From CAWKAV01 sp963847735 (GTDB lineage Bacteria > Desulfobacterota > Desulfuromonadia > Desulfuromonadales > BM103), in assembly GCA_963847735.1 (NCBI GenBank), contig CAWKAV010000022.1:272001-336000 (forward strand): a stretch of 64,000 nucleotides of DNA, given 5' to 3'. This document shows positions 51,913 to 62,311 of the stretch, in pieces (position 1 is the first letter of the stretch; every line of letters starts with the position of its first letter). The position numbers and the translations under genes were made by a program. The notes below the pieces were generated by a model. That model saw nothing but the letters and a program-made list of their open reading frames with translations. It was not told the DNA's origin and made no database searches.

Positions 51913-54245
51913 TCACCCATTAACAAACCCCCAAACCTTCGCAATCACCCGTCTAAAAAAAGAAGGCTTCGGCCCGTCAGTGGCACGACGATAATAGCCT
52001 TCGTAATACCTGCTGTTGTAATAGCTGTAACCACCGTAATATTTGGAACCTTTACCGGTTTTGTCGTTCAAGACAACACCGGCAATGGTGGCTTTGTGAC
52101 TATGCAGCATCTTGATGGCCTGCTTGGCAAGGCGTTCAGGAACGCGGCACGGTTCGATGACCAGCACATTGAGGTCTGCCCAGGGTGCGAGGATCAGGGC
52201 ATCGGCAACCGGCAACAGCGGTGGCACATCGAGGAAGACGTAGTCATACTTTTCACGGGCGGCCTCGAGGAACTTCTGCATCGCTTTGGAACCGAGCAAC
52301 TGGGTGGGATTGGGCGGTTCCGTGCCGGCCGGGATGAAATCCAGGTTGAGTTTTTCGATATGGCGCAAAGCCCCTTTACCACCATCGATCAACAGGTCAG
52401 TCAGGCCGGGAGTTTCTTGTTGATCAAGTGCCGCAGATAATGACGGGCGGCGCAAGTCGCAGCCCACCAGGAGGACTTTCGCACCGGTCTGTGCCATGGA
52501 GGCCGCCAGGTTGACGGCGACGGTCGATTTGCCTTCGTCGGCCAGGCAGCTGGTGAGCATGACGGTCTTATGCTTTTGGTCGGTGATAATAAAGTGCAGA
52601 TTGGTACGCAGGGCGAGAAAAGCCTCTGCAGCAAGGGAGTGCGGTTCCAGATGGGTCACCAGCTGGCCCTGTTCACTGCTGACAGCCGCTGCGATGCGCG
52701 GGATGGAGCCGATCACGGTCAGGTCAAGCTTCTCCTGAACATCATCCTCATCCTTAATCGTCTGGTCCAGATAATCGAGAAGGAAGGTCAGGCCAACACC
52801 GAGCAGCAAACCGAGCAGTAAACCCATGCCGAGGTTTTTCTGCTTGTTCGGCTTGATCGGTACGCTTGACAGCTGCGCCTGACTAATGATTTCAACATTA
52901 CTGGTGATCGAAGCCTGGGCGATGCGCTCCTCCTGTTGCCGCTGCAGCAGGTAGCTGTAGAGCTCTGCATTCACGGCACTGGAACGACTCAATCTGGCGA
53001 GTTCCAGCTCTTCTTCAGGGACCTGTTCAAGGCGCTTGGAACTGGCAGCGAACGCCTGGTTGACCGCGGCTATTTCTGCATCGAGGTTATCGATGGCCTG
53101 TCTGGCAATCGTCACGATCTCCTGGCGCAACAGGCTGATCCGGTCGTTGACTTCGCTGACATCGGGATGCGAGGGTGTGTATTGACGCAACAGGTCGTTA
53201 CGGATAGTGCGCAGCTCTGACAGGCGGCTTAAAAGCTCAGGGACTCCAGGCAGAGCATCCACCACAGATGATTCGTAGGTACTAAAACCTGGATTTTTAA
53301 GAAAACCCTCGATGCGCTGCTGTTTCAGCAGAAGTTCTGGCCGCTGCTTTTCTATAGCCACGGCAGCATCGACCATACTGGACCCTTCCGGGCTGAGTCG
53401 TTGCAAGCCAGTACGGATTCTGATACTCCTGCAGATTCTGTTCGGAAGCATTCAACTGACCGCCCAAGGTCACCAGCTGCTGGTCGATCAACTCGAGGAT
53501 GGTCGCGGCTTCTTTGAGCTTGGTGTCGCGTGTCTGTTCCTGGTAGGCATGGGCAATCGCGTTGGCGACATCACGGGCCTGTCTCGGATCGGTGCGCTGT
53601 ACCGAGAGACGGATCATGGAAACCTCATCACCGGCCGGAAAGGCGCTGACCCCCTGGCTGACCATGGCGGTCGCTTCCGCAAGGCTCAGCCGCAATAGTG
53701 GTAAGTGGCCCCGGGCGTTACCGCTTGCAGGTCGATCAAACCATTGACTGGCCCCTCGGAAAATGGGATGCCTGCCCGGCCTGAGGCCAGTACATCGCCG
53801 GTCGGAGTGATCAGCCGGAAGTTCTTTTCATCAACCACCTGCAGTGTCAAAGCAGAGAGATCATCGGGCGCAACCAAGCGACGGAGATGCAGATCAGCGA
53901 CGCTCTTTTCTTCGGCGAGGCTCCACTCCAGCTGCAAAAGCTTGGCAGCCCGTTCCGCGATCATGCTTGACTGCAGAATATAAATTTCTGAATCGACGCT
54001 GAAGTAGCGCTCTTTTCTCTTTTCGAGGACTTCCTGGGAGGTGTCGGGTTTAAGGCTGACGCGCAGGACTGCGCTGGATTCGTAAATCGGTACTTCGAGA
54101 AAAGTTTTGACCGCGACGCAGAGAAGACCAGGACAAAGACCAGCAGCGCCATTTTCCAGCGACGCTGAATCACATGCAGATAGTCAAGAAGGTGGGTTTC
54201 TTTTTCGCTCTGCACCGGCAGGTTGTAAGGATCTTGATCAGACAT
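51913..54245 (-). pseudogene. Wzc/GumC-like polysaccharide co-polymerase with tyrosine autokinase (first copy), frame broken
   Basis: Pieces in three frames together form one protein of about 775 residues. The N-terminus has LDYLHVIQRRWKMALLVFVLVF (first membrane helix), then Wzz-type and coiled-coil segments. The intact C-terminal 512 codons carry a second helix (LGMGLLLGLLLGVGLTFLLD) and a BY-kinase domain with Walker A SCLADEGKSTVAVNLA, VGCDLRRPSLSAA and YDYVFLDVPPLLP. A C-terminal Tyr cluster (YYGGYSYYNSRYYEGYY) is the autophosphorylation site. Single-base frame changes occur near 54130, 53690 and 53430. It would control export chain length of an exopolysaccharide. Sequencing indels are a likely cause of the breaks. 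Confidence 0.85.
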
Positions 54246-54413
54246 ATCAGGCTATCTTTTCCCGGTTCATGGAGTAAAACAACCAATAGTTATGAGGGAA
54301 TAAAGGCAATTTGCAATATAGCAAAGCAATGTGAACATTACCAGACAAGTGACATGCACACGTAGTACAGATTTCCTCGCAACTCGTCCCTCGTACCACG
54401 CCCCTGCGCCCTG

Positions 54414-56716
54414 CTAAGAATTCAACTTCCCCCAGACTTTTTTGACAGCACTTTCCAGCGGGCCATCCTGAAGTTCATCGAGGCTTTCACCGTAGTAGCC
54501 GGCAAAGTTGCGGTTGCCGTAATAGCTGTAAGAACCGTAATATTTAAAGCCCTGCCCGCTCCTGTCGTTGATGACAACCCCGGAAATTGTCACGCCGACA
54601 TCCTGCAGCGCTTTAACCATCTGTAGGGCCGCCTTTTGCGGCACCCGGCAGGGCTCCAGAACCACGAGATTGACATCTGCGAGCGGGGCCAGGATTTCGG
54701 CGTCGGTCACCGGCAGCACCGGCGGGGCATCAATCACGACATAGTCGTAACGCTCTCTGACCATATCGAGAAATTTGCGCATCCTTTCTGAATCAAGGAT
54801 TTCGGACGGATTCGTGGTAGTCGCCCCGGCCGGCAAAAAATCAAGGCGGGGATGCTGCAGGTGCCTGATCGCGGCCTGGTTCTGGTCGCGCAACAGTTCG
54901 ACCAGGCCGGGCTCATTGCTTTCGCCAAACACCTTGTGCAGCGACGGCCGGCGCAGATCACAGCCGATCAGCAGGACCTTGGCACCCGTCATGCCAAGCA
55001 CGACGGCCAGGTTGGCCGAGAGGGTTGATTTGCCTTCGCCTGGCAGAGTGCTGGTCACCAGGATAATTTTGTGTTTCTGCTTGCCGGTCACATAATGCAG
55101 CCGGGTCCGCAAGGCGCGAAAAGCCTCCACGACCGGTGCCTTGGGAGCAAGCACCGCAACCGGCAGGTCTGCTCTTCAGCGAACTCAGGGATCTTCGGGA
55201 TGACTCCATAAATCGGCAGATTCAATCTGCTGCGCATCTCTTCAACCGATTTAAAAGTGCGATCCGATAACGCTGAGCAGCAACGCACAGACGAAACCGA
55301 GCAGCAGACCGGACAGTGCCCCAGGCTCAGGTTCATGACCCTGTTCGGCTTAATCGGCAAGCGGGGAGTGATCGCCGGATCGATGATTTTCAGTTCGTTG
55401 ACCGCCGCCAGCTGCGCAATACGGATTTCGCGCTGCTTGTTATGCAGGAAATCGAACAACTCGGCCTGCGCCTTCTGGTCACGGGTGCGTCTGGCCAGCT
55501 CGGCGCCAGGGGCCCGGTTGAGCTGGCCATCGAGGACAGCAATATTTTCAGCAAGCCTTTGCCTGTCCTGGGCAAGCTCACGGCTTGCACTCAGATACAG
55601 GGACAGCAGTTCGCGACGGGCCTGCAAGACTTCGTCCCTCTTTTCTTCGACCGCGGGATGCGCTTCGGTGAAATCACTCAGCAAGGCCCGCTGCTGTGCT
55701 TCCAGGGCGGCGAGACGGGTCGCAGCTTCGCTGATCTGCGGGAAGCCTTCGATACGTGGAGCTACGAAAAAAGTCTGGTTATTGATCGCCTGCCGCAGCC
55801 TCTCCACCGCCGAATCAACCTGGCTGACCTGCCATTCCAGGCCGGTTTTCTTCTGTTCGAGCTCTGCAACTTTTGCAACCAGGCGAGCCCCCTGTGGGGC
55901 CAGTTCGGACAGACCGCTCTCCTGACGGTATTTTTGCAGCTCGCGCTCGGCGGCATCAAGGCTGCTTTGCACTGCAAGCAGCTGCCGGTCGATGCGCGCG
56001 ATCACAGCACTGCTCTCCTGCTGCAACATATCCCGGTAAATTTCAATCAGGATATTGACTGCATCACGGATATATTCCGGATCCTCGCCCTGCATGCTGA
56101 CCCTGAGGAGCCTGCTGCCTTCCTGCAGGGGCACGACCTGCAGACCGGCTATAAACTTGTCTATGTGAGGGGCAACGGGCTGGCGATCGACAATCAGGGA
56201 CTGCCCGGCCTGGCCACTCTCGATATGCAACAGCAGGCGCACCCCTTCGACAGACAGCAGTTTGCCACTTTCCCCTTCACCCACAAACCGACCCGAACCA
56301 TCGTAAACCGCGAAGCTCTTCGGCCCGGTCAGCTTGATATGCAACCCCGGCAGGGCACCGGTGACGACAAACTCACCGATGGTGACTTTCAGCTGTGGTG
56401 AGACTGCAGTGATCTGCCAACCAAGGTTCAGGCGCTGCACGACAAGATCAGCCAGAAGGCGCGACTGCAGGGTGACAACAACATCGGCCGGATCGGTCTT
56501 TATGCCCTCGCTGCCAGCGTCGGAATTCAGTTCAATGGTTGCGGATGCTTCATAAAACTGCGGCTGAAGAAAAGTGTAAAGGGCGGTTGACACAAAAACC
56601 AGCAGGAAGACCAGCACGACAATTTTCCAGCGCCGGCGTACTGCGTTGAAGGGATTTTGTGCGCCGGAGTCAGCGGCAGAAAAAGAAGCAGAGGTCATGT
56701 CGGGATCATTCTGCAT
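54414..56716 (-). pseudogene. Wzc/GumC-like polysaccharide co-polymerase with tyrosine autokinase (second copy), frame broken
   Basis: This second copy has the same layout as the one downstream: membrane helix (WKIVVLVFLLVFVSTALYTF), Wzz part, long coiled coil (RQLLAVQSSLDAAERELQKY), a second helix and a BY-kinase domain at 54414-55154 with TSTLPGEGKSTLSANLA, IGCDLRRPSL, YVVIDAPPVLPV and a Tyr-rich tail (KYYGSYSYYGNRNFAGYY). A frameshift near 55165 separates the kinase from the rest. The second helix (SGLLLGFVCALLLSVIGSHF) is readable only in another frame between two compensating single-base changes near 55320 and 55260. The start codon is uncertain (56716 or 56698). Divergent from its neighbour, so not a recent duplication. 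Confidence 0.85.
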
Positions 56717-56803
56717 GGTTTGATGAACAAAGACCACTTGACCAGGCAGGTCAGGTGGTCTCTGTTACGCTCTTGAATTAATGGACCAGGTGCTGCATGC
56801 CGA

Positions 56804-57877
56804 TCAATAATTATCATCTAACCACTTGATCTGAATAAAAGGCTGCAAGGTCGATGAAATAAGCTGCAGGGTTGGCAGCAGCTGATTGATGGCTTCGTTC
56901 CAGTTGCCGACCTTGGTCTTCGGGATAAAGACGATATCGCCGTCCATGAGCGGCATCGGCATCGCGTAACCGTCCATCATCCTGGAGAAATCGACCACCA
57001 TCAGCTGGCCGTGAGTCGGCGAGAGGGAGCGGATAATCCGCACATGTTCCTCATCATAAGGCTCCCTTTGGTCATAACTGCCGTAGCTGGCACTGCTGAG
57101 AGCCTGAGCCAGGTTAAGGCGACCGTTAACCATCGGCACCGGGCCAGGGCTGCCGACCGCACCGAACACGTAAACCTGCTGCTCCTGGCTGTCCGGCACA
57201 TAGACCGTGTCGCCGGGGCGCAGCTGAACGTTCTGGCGCTGGTCGTTGTTGTAGAGCAGCTGGTAGATATCGACCGGCAACAACCTCTCACCGCGCAGCA
57301 GACGGGCTCCGCGCAGGTTGGCCTTGTCTTGAAAGCCATTTCCCATCGAGAGGCCGTGCAGCAGCGAGGTGGGGCGATCGAGGAAATGAACTCCAGAATC
57401 TCTGAACTCGCCGAGCAGGTAAACAGGCTGGGATTTGAATTCACTGATTTCGACCGTGACGACCGGTTTCTTGATGTAGGTTTTGAGCTCTTTGATCAGC
57501 ACACCCTGGATCTCTTCAACCGTCAGGCCGGCCACTTCGACCGCCCCGACCAGAGGCAGTAGGATCTTGCCGCCTGTGCCGACACGAAAACCATTGCCAT
57601 TTTGAACTCTGTCTATATCCTTAAAAGATGCATAGGAGTTGATGAGGCCGGGGACGTTGATCTGCAGGACATCGCCGGGGCCGACCCGATATTCGGTGAT
57701 CAGCTCGGTCTCGGCGGTCGGTGGCGGCACCGTGACTTCCTGCAGTTCGAGAATGGCGCTGGACTCGTCCTTGATATCGAGCACGGTGCCCGTAGGATAT
57801 GGCTCATAGCGCGTGCACGCCTGTAAACACGAGAGCATCAGCAGCGCTGTTGCTGCGATCACAACTGTACGGAGCAT
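56804..57877 (-). CDS. Wza-like outer-membrane polysaccharide export lipoprotein
   Basis: This 357-residue lipoprotein has signal residues 1-21 ending MLSCLQAC (Cys lipidation). A Poly_export domain follows (YRVGPGDVLQINVPGL, GGKILLPLVGAVEVAGLTVE), then SLBB domains (PVYLLGEFRDSGVHFLDRPT, VYVFGAVGSPGPVPMVNGRL). A C-terminal helix (PTLQLISSTLQPFIQIKW) would cross the outer membrane. It forms the export channel that pairs with the Wzc-like proteins encoded next to it, for an exopolysaccharide. Confidence 0.93.
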   Translation of the reverse strand: MLRTVVIAATALLMLSCLQACTRYEPYPTGTVLDIKDESSAILELQEVTVPPPTAETELITEYRVGPGDVLQINVPGLINSYASFKDIDRVQNGNGFRVGTGGKILLPLVGAVEVAGLTVEEIQGVLIKELKTYIKKPVVTVEISEFKSQPVYLLGEFRDSGVHFLDRPTSLLHGLSMGNGFQDKANLRGARLLRGERLLPVDIYQLLYNNDQRQNVQLRPGDTVYVPDSQEQQVYVFGAVGSPGPVPMVNGRLNLAQALSSASYGSYDQREPYDEEHVRIIRSLSPTHGQLMVVDFSRMMDGYAMPMPLMDGDIVFIPKTKVGNWNEAINQLLPTLQLISSTLQPFIQIKWLDDNY

Positions 57878-58083
57878 GTAACGTCTCCTTTTGCGGCCGG
57901 CAAAATATCAGTCTGGTAGAGAATCAATCTGGAACAATAACCCAAGAAAAAGCAACTAAACCCTCACCAGATATGGTAACAACCAACAATCCCGACAACT
58001 TACTTTCGCTAGTTATATACAATTATACGTTATTATGTCAAATTAAAATTAAAGTGGTAAAGAGTTACTATCCTGTGCCCTTT
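57878..58083. other. Intergenic region between wza-like gene and sugar dehydrogenase gene
   Basis: About 200 bases, AT-rich, with no gene or clear hairpin seen. It presumably holds the promoter of the Wza-like gene, but no convincing boxes were identified. Confidence 0.5.
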
Positions 58084-59439
<1,356 letters not shown>

Positions 59440-59653
59440 CCGGACACCTCCAAAAGCAATTGAAATATATAAATTTTAACTCTTATAGCAGAAATATATT
59501 ACCGATGAAATCATAAATACCAGATTTACTCTCTTCCGCGTCGACCGGTATTTATCAACGTTCAATAATTTCATTTACGAATTTTGCGTTTCGATGGGCA
59601 CAGGGGATTCCGTCATTACCCAATCTGTCGAGGTGTGGATCTCTGAAAATTAC
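59440..59653. other. AT-rich intergenic region
   Basis: About 210 bases, much richer in A and T than the genes to the left. No gene is seen; the regulatory elements of the PEP-CTERM gene follow it. Confidence 0.5.
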
Positions 59654-59671
59654 TGTCGAATTATTTAACAC
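59654..59671 (+). promoter_or_regulatory. Candidate enhancer-binding site upstream of PEP-CTERM gene 1
   Basis: The sequence TGTCGAATTATTTAACAC is an imperfect palindrome (TGTCGAA/TTAACAC). It is identical to the copy at 60543 and lies 77 bases before the GG of the sigma-54-type promoter, a normal place for an activator of sigma-54. Downstream, GAACGAGACG is also shared. Confidence 0.6.
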
Positions 59672-59728
59672 TTTTAAAAGGCAAAGGAACGAGACGTTTT
59701 TTTTTCATAGAAAACAATAGGTTATAAA

Positions 59729-59745
59729 TCGGCATATATCCTGCA
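59729..59745 (+). promoter_or_regulatory. Candidate sigma-54 promoter of PEP-CTERM gene 1
   Basis: The -24/-12 boxes are GG at 59731-59732 and GC at 59743-59744, ten bases apart (CGGCATATATCCTGCA), matching the TGGCAC-N5-TTGCA pattern. Transcription would start near 59756, about 58 bases before the ATG. Confidence 0.7.
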
Positions 59746-59813
59746 GTTATACATCATTAAGTTATAGATAAGCGTGTTGGTCTCTATCATAATAAGTGGG
59801 GAGGAAACAATAA

Positions 59814-60423
59814 ATGAAAAACAAGATTTTGATTGGGCTGTCAATAGGGCTATTTGTCATTGGCGTGATTGGAGTCGCTAATGCGACAACCCTCACTGTT
59901 GATGTTTATGCCTATGGCAATAGCAGCACTAATGGGTTGGGTCTTAATACAGGTATCAGTTTAACAACTGGACAGGAATTTAGAGTTTCTGCAGGAATAG
60001 ACGATCTATGGAACGCCGGAGTTCTGCCAAGATGGTCAAATGCTGATGGGCTTATTGTTGATTTGTATGCAACCGGTGTAGATGAATCCGGTAAAAGCGC
60101 AGGCACAAGAATAGGTAAGAATTGGGGTAACTGGACACAATATGGCTTGACGGCTCCATACGGTTCACTGGTAGGTGAGCTGAATGGAATTTTTACCCTC
60201 CTGGGTGTTGACTTTATTGGTAAGTGCCTGGAGCACTGGCGATCTTCTGCTCTATTACTGGGACTCATATAAACTAGATAACTCCCAGTATATTTCCGTT
60301 ACGATAGATGACAGTCCAATCGATAAAAGGCTAGTACCAGTTCCCGAGCCATCGACTTTCCTGCTCCTGGGTGGTGGCCTTGCTGGACTGGCCTTTCTCG
60401 TGCGTCGAAGAAGGAAAGATTAA
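59814..60423 (+). pseudogene. PEP-CTERM protein with PA-IL lectin-like domain, one frameshift
   Basis: Two frames join to about 200 residues. An N-terminal signal peptide (residues 3-25) is followed by a domain resembling the PA-IL (LecA) galactose lectin: TGISLTTGQEFRVSAGIDDL, TAPYGSLVGELNGIFTLLG, GDLLLYYWDSYKLDNSQYIS. It ends with a PEP-CTERM sorting signal: VPEPSTFLLLGGGLAGLAFL and then RRRRKD. Removing one A near 60218 restores the frame between IG and SAWSTGD, so a one-base insertion error or mutation is likely. GGAGG precedes the ATG. The sorting signal should be handled by exosortase, which is not in this window. Confidence 0.8.
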
Positions 60424-60442
60424 ACTTCAAAGATATCAGGTG

Positions 60443-60472
60443 ACAAACCGCCCTCTTACTGAGGCGGTTTGT
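60443..60472 (+). terminator. Terminator-like hairpin after PEP-CTERM gene 1
   Basis: ACAAACCGCC and GGCGGTTTGT form a perfect 10-bp stem with a 10-base loop, 20 bases after the stop. A T-rich stretch follows only at distance, so termination may be weak. The same hairpin follows PEP-CTERM gene 2. Confidence 0.65.
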
Positions 60473-60542
60473 GCTGTAAATGGCAACCATGTAAAGGTTT
60501 TCTTTTTATAAATGTTTCTACATAGTTAACCGGAAAATAGTG

Positions 60543-60560
60543 TGTCGAATTATTTAACAC
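60543..60560 (+). promoter_or_regulatory. Candidate enhancer-binding site upstream of PEP-CTERM gene 2
   Basis: Second exact copy of TGTCGAATTATTTAACAC, 78 bases before the GG of the second sigma-54-type promoter. The shared GGGACGAGACG follows. Confidence 0.6.
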
Positions 60561-60618
60561 TTTTAATTAAATAAAGGGACGAGACGATAATTCTATTATA
60601 AAAACAGTATATTGCGTC

Positions 60619-60635
60619 TTGGTATATATCTTGCA
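60619..60635 (+). promoter_or_regulatory. Candidate sigma-54 promoter of PEP-CTERM gene 2
   Basis: TTGGTATATATCTTGCA has GG at 60621-60622 and GC at 60633-60634, with the required ten-base separation. Both this and the first copy are followed by GTTATA. Confidence 0.7.
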
Positions 60636-60736
60636 GTTATATAATTCAGTTATGAATAAACATGCTGAAAGGTTTTCATTTTATAAATCCACATATGTTT
60701 TGATGGGAACATAAGGGACCCTTCAAAGGAGAAAAT

Positions 60737-61432
60737 ATGAAAAAGAGACTATTAGCAGGATTGATGTTGAGTTTGCTTCTCCTCGTCACGACTGGATTTG
60801 CACATGCCCTCACCTCTGTAGGTGGGTACAATTTTGATGACAACGCTTTTGTGGATAGCCTGGTAAGTTCTAATGGAACCTGGACACACAGCGGTTCAAC
60901 TTTGGAAAGTACTCTTGTAGGAAGTAACCCCAACGATTATGCATTTGGTTTTGGTTCTTCATCCAGTATAACTTTAAGTTTTGATGACAATTTTCTACGC
61001 AATGGTGCAGGCTTTGATTTGGCTGTCTTTGAATTGGGGACGGCTCAAACCTTTAGCCTTCTAATCGGAAGTACTACAATATCCTATACTGGAGTCTCTA
61101 CTGGCTACCAACAGGGAGGGTTTGATCTGATTGCGGCCATAATTGACCTGGATGACTTCGGCCTCGAATTTGGTTCTCTTGTTTCTATGTTAACTCTCTA
61201 TCCTGCTCCTACTGGCGATGATCCTGCAGATTTTACTGTCATTGGCGCATTAAATAGTCTTTCCCTCGTTCCCGAACCCTCACCCTTCCTCCTCCTTGGC
61301 GAACCCTCACCCTTCCTTCTCCTTGGCGCGGAAAATGGTGCGGCCCCCGTTCCCGAACCATCGACTCTCCTGCTCCTGGGTAGTGGCCTTGCCGGACTGG
61401 CTTTTGTTGTGCGTCGAAGAAGGAAAGATTAA
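60737..61432 (+). CDS. PEP-CTERM exported protein
   Basis: This 231-residue protein has a signal peptide (residues 3-24, ending GFAHA) and a beta-rich Ser/Gly body with no recognised domain. It ends with a full PEP-CTERM signal (VPEPSTLLLLGSGLAGLAFV, then RRRRKD). Just before it are two extra partial signals, VPEPSPFLLLG and EPSPFLLLG, made by a 27-base tandem duplication. AAAGGAG precedes the ATG. Exosortase would be expected to cleave at the signal and release or anchor the protein at the surface, often in biofilm matrix. Confidence 0.88.
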   Translation: MKKRLLAGLMLSLLLLVTTGFAHALTSVGGYNFDDNAFVDSLVSSNGTWTHSGSTLESTLVGSNPNDYAFGFGSSSSITLSFDDNFLRNGAGFDLAVFELGTAQTFSLLIGSTTISYTGVSTGYQQGGFDLIAAIIDLDDFGLEFGSLVSMLTLYPAPTGDDPADFTVIGALNSLSLVPEPSPFLLLGEPSPFLLLGAENGAAPVPEPSTLLLLGSGLAGLAFVVRRRRKD

Positions 61433-61451
61433 ATTTCGAAGATATCAAGCG

Positions 61452-61481
61452 ACAAACCGCCCTCTTACTGGGGCGGTTTGT
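61452..61481 (+). terminator. Terminator-like hairpin after PEP-CTERM gene 2
   Basis: ACAAACCGCC and GGCGGTTTGT again form a 10-bp stem with a 10-base loop, 19 bases after the stop. It is nearly identical to the hairpin at 60443 and is followed by a shared stretch ATGGCAACCATGTAAAGG. Confidence 0.65.
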
Positions 61482-61548
61482 GCTGATAAATGGCAACCAT
61501 GTAAAGGTTTTCTTTTTATAGATGTTTTACATGTTTTGATCGGAACAA

Positions 61549-61572
61549 AGAGCCCCTTCTGGGGGCTTTTTT
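61549..61572 (+). terminator. Rho-independent terminator closing the PEP-CTERM locus
   Basis: AGCCCC-TTCT-GGGGGCT followed by TTTTT is a compact terminator on the plus strand. Confidence 0.85.
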
Positions 61573-61740
61573 CGTTCAGGGTTGAGCCGAACGGTTTCAA
61601 TTGGCTCCCAGTTCCAGATCCTCATTTGCAATGGATGTGTGCAAGCACAAGATTCCAAGCCCCATCAACAATGGCTCCAAACCAGGACTTTTTCAACACG
61701 AAGGGGAAGAACGGTCCATATCGGTCGCTAATGTGTGAGT
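61573..61740. other. Intergenic region between convergent terminators
   Basis: About 170 bases without a credible gene on either strand; short open frames lack ribosome-binding sites. Confidence 0.5.
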
Positions 61741-61780
61741 AAAAAAAGGCCCGCCGTCGCTCAGAGAGCTATGGCGGACC
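61741..61780 (-). terminator. Rho-independent terminator of the right-end minus-strand genes
   Basis: On the minus strand GTCCGCC and GGCGGGC pair (one G-T), with an inner AGCTC/GAGC stem, followed by CC and seven T. The shape also resembles small REP-like hairpins. It faces the plus-strand terminator at 61549. Confidence 0.75.
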
Positions 61781-61987
61781 ATAATTGCATAACATTGAAT
61801 CACATAAGGAGAATGAAATTATCCCGCGTCCCCCCTTCTGGCATTGCATGGCGCCCCCCCAACTTCGCCAACAGGTTCCCCCAGAACCCATCATTGCATG
61901 CCCCTCCTTTTTTTGCTCTATTGCATTGCATCACAGTGCGGGACAACTCCAAACTCAACGCGTTTTACGCACCTCCACCTCCCCCTT
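61781..61987. other. Stretch between terminator and small exported protein gene
   Basis: About 200 bases, C-rich on the plus strand (many CCC and CCTCC runs), with no credible gene. It probably is the 3' untranslated region of the minus-strand transcript. Confidence 0.4.
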
Positions 61988-62311
61988 CTAAAAATTTTGT
62001 TTCTGCAACGGCCTGCGTTCCATACGTGTTATGTGCATCAGCCCTGCTGCCACTTCGACAATATATTTGACTGGGCCCCATTCGCCTGGGCCCTCAAGAA
62101 TGATTCGGTCGTCTTTGATTGCGATGATGTGGATTTCTTTGTCAACCGTATCTCCAATGTGGAGTAACTGGAGTTTTCCGTCCGGTTTTTTGATAACGGC
62201 AGCTTGTTCTGCTGTAGATATCTTTATGAATTTAGTACCATTAAATTCATCAGCTTGTGCCGGATTCAGAACAAGCAGGAGCAATCCCAATGTCATCATA
62301 ATTCGATTCAT
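61988..62311 (-). CDS. Small exported protein of unknown function
   Basis: This 107-residue protein has a signal peptide (MMTLGLLLLVLNPAQA, then DEFNG). The remaining 86 residues form a short beta-rich domain (KLQLLHIGDTVDKEIHIIAI, KDDRIILEGPGEWGPVKYIV) with a fold feel like the small domains of pilus or secretion periplasmic proteins, but no family can be named. Its start overlaps the end of the gene upstream by 62 bases. The terminator at 61741 ends this minus-strand group. Confidence 0.6.
   Translation of the reverse strand: MNRIMMTLGLLLLVLNPAQADEFNGTKFIKISTAEQAAVIKKPDGKLQLLHIGDTVDKEIHIIAIKDDRIILEGPGEWGPVKYIVEVAAGLMHITRMERRPLQKQNF

Noticed and set aside
55316..56401. Long plus-strand open frame of 361 codons
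   Set aside because: It lies antisense to the coiled-coil part of the second Wzc-like gene, whose translation matches the family; the antisense protein has no domain or ribosome-binding site.
60210..60225. Programmed ribosomal frameshift in the lectin PEP-CTERM gene
   Set aside because: No slippery heptamer or following pseudoknot was seen, and other single-base breaks at short runs in this part of the window point to sequence error.
60184..60423. Independent small PEP-CTERM gene
   Set aside because: Its upstream frame completes a lectin-like domain with the preceding gene; a single-base shift is simpler than a separate gene without a ribosome-binding site.
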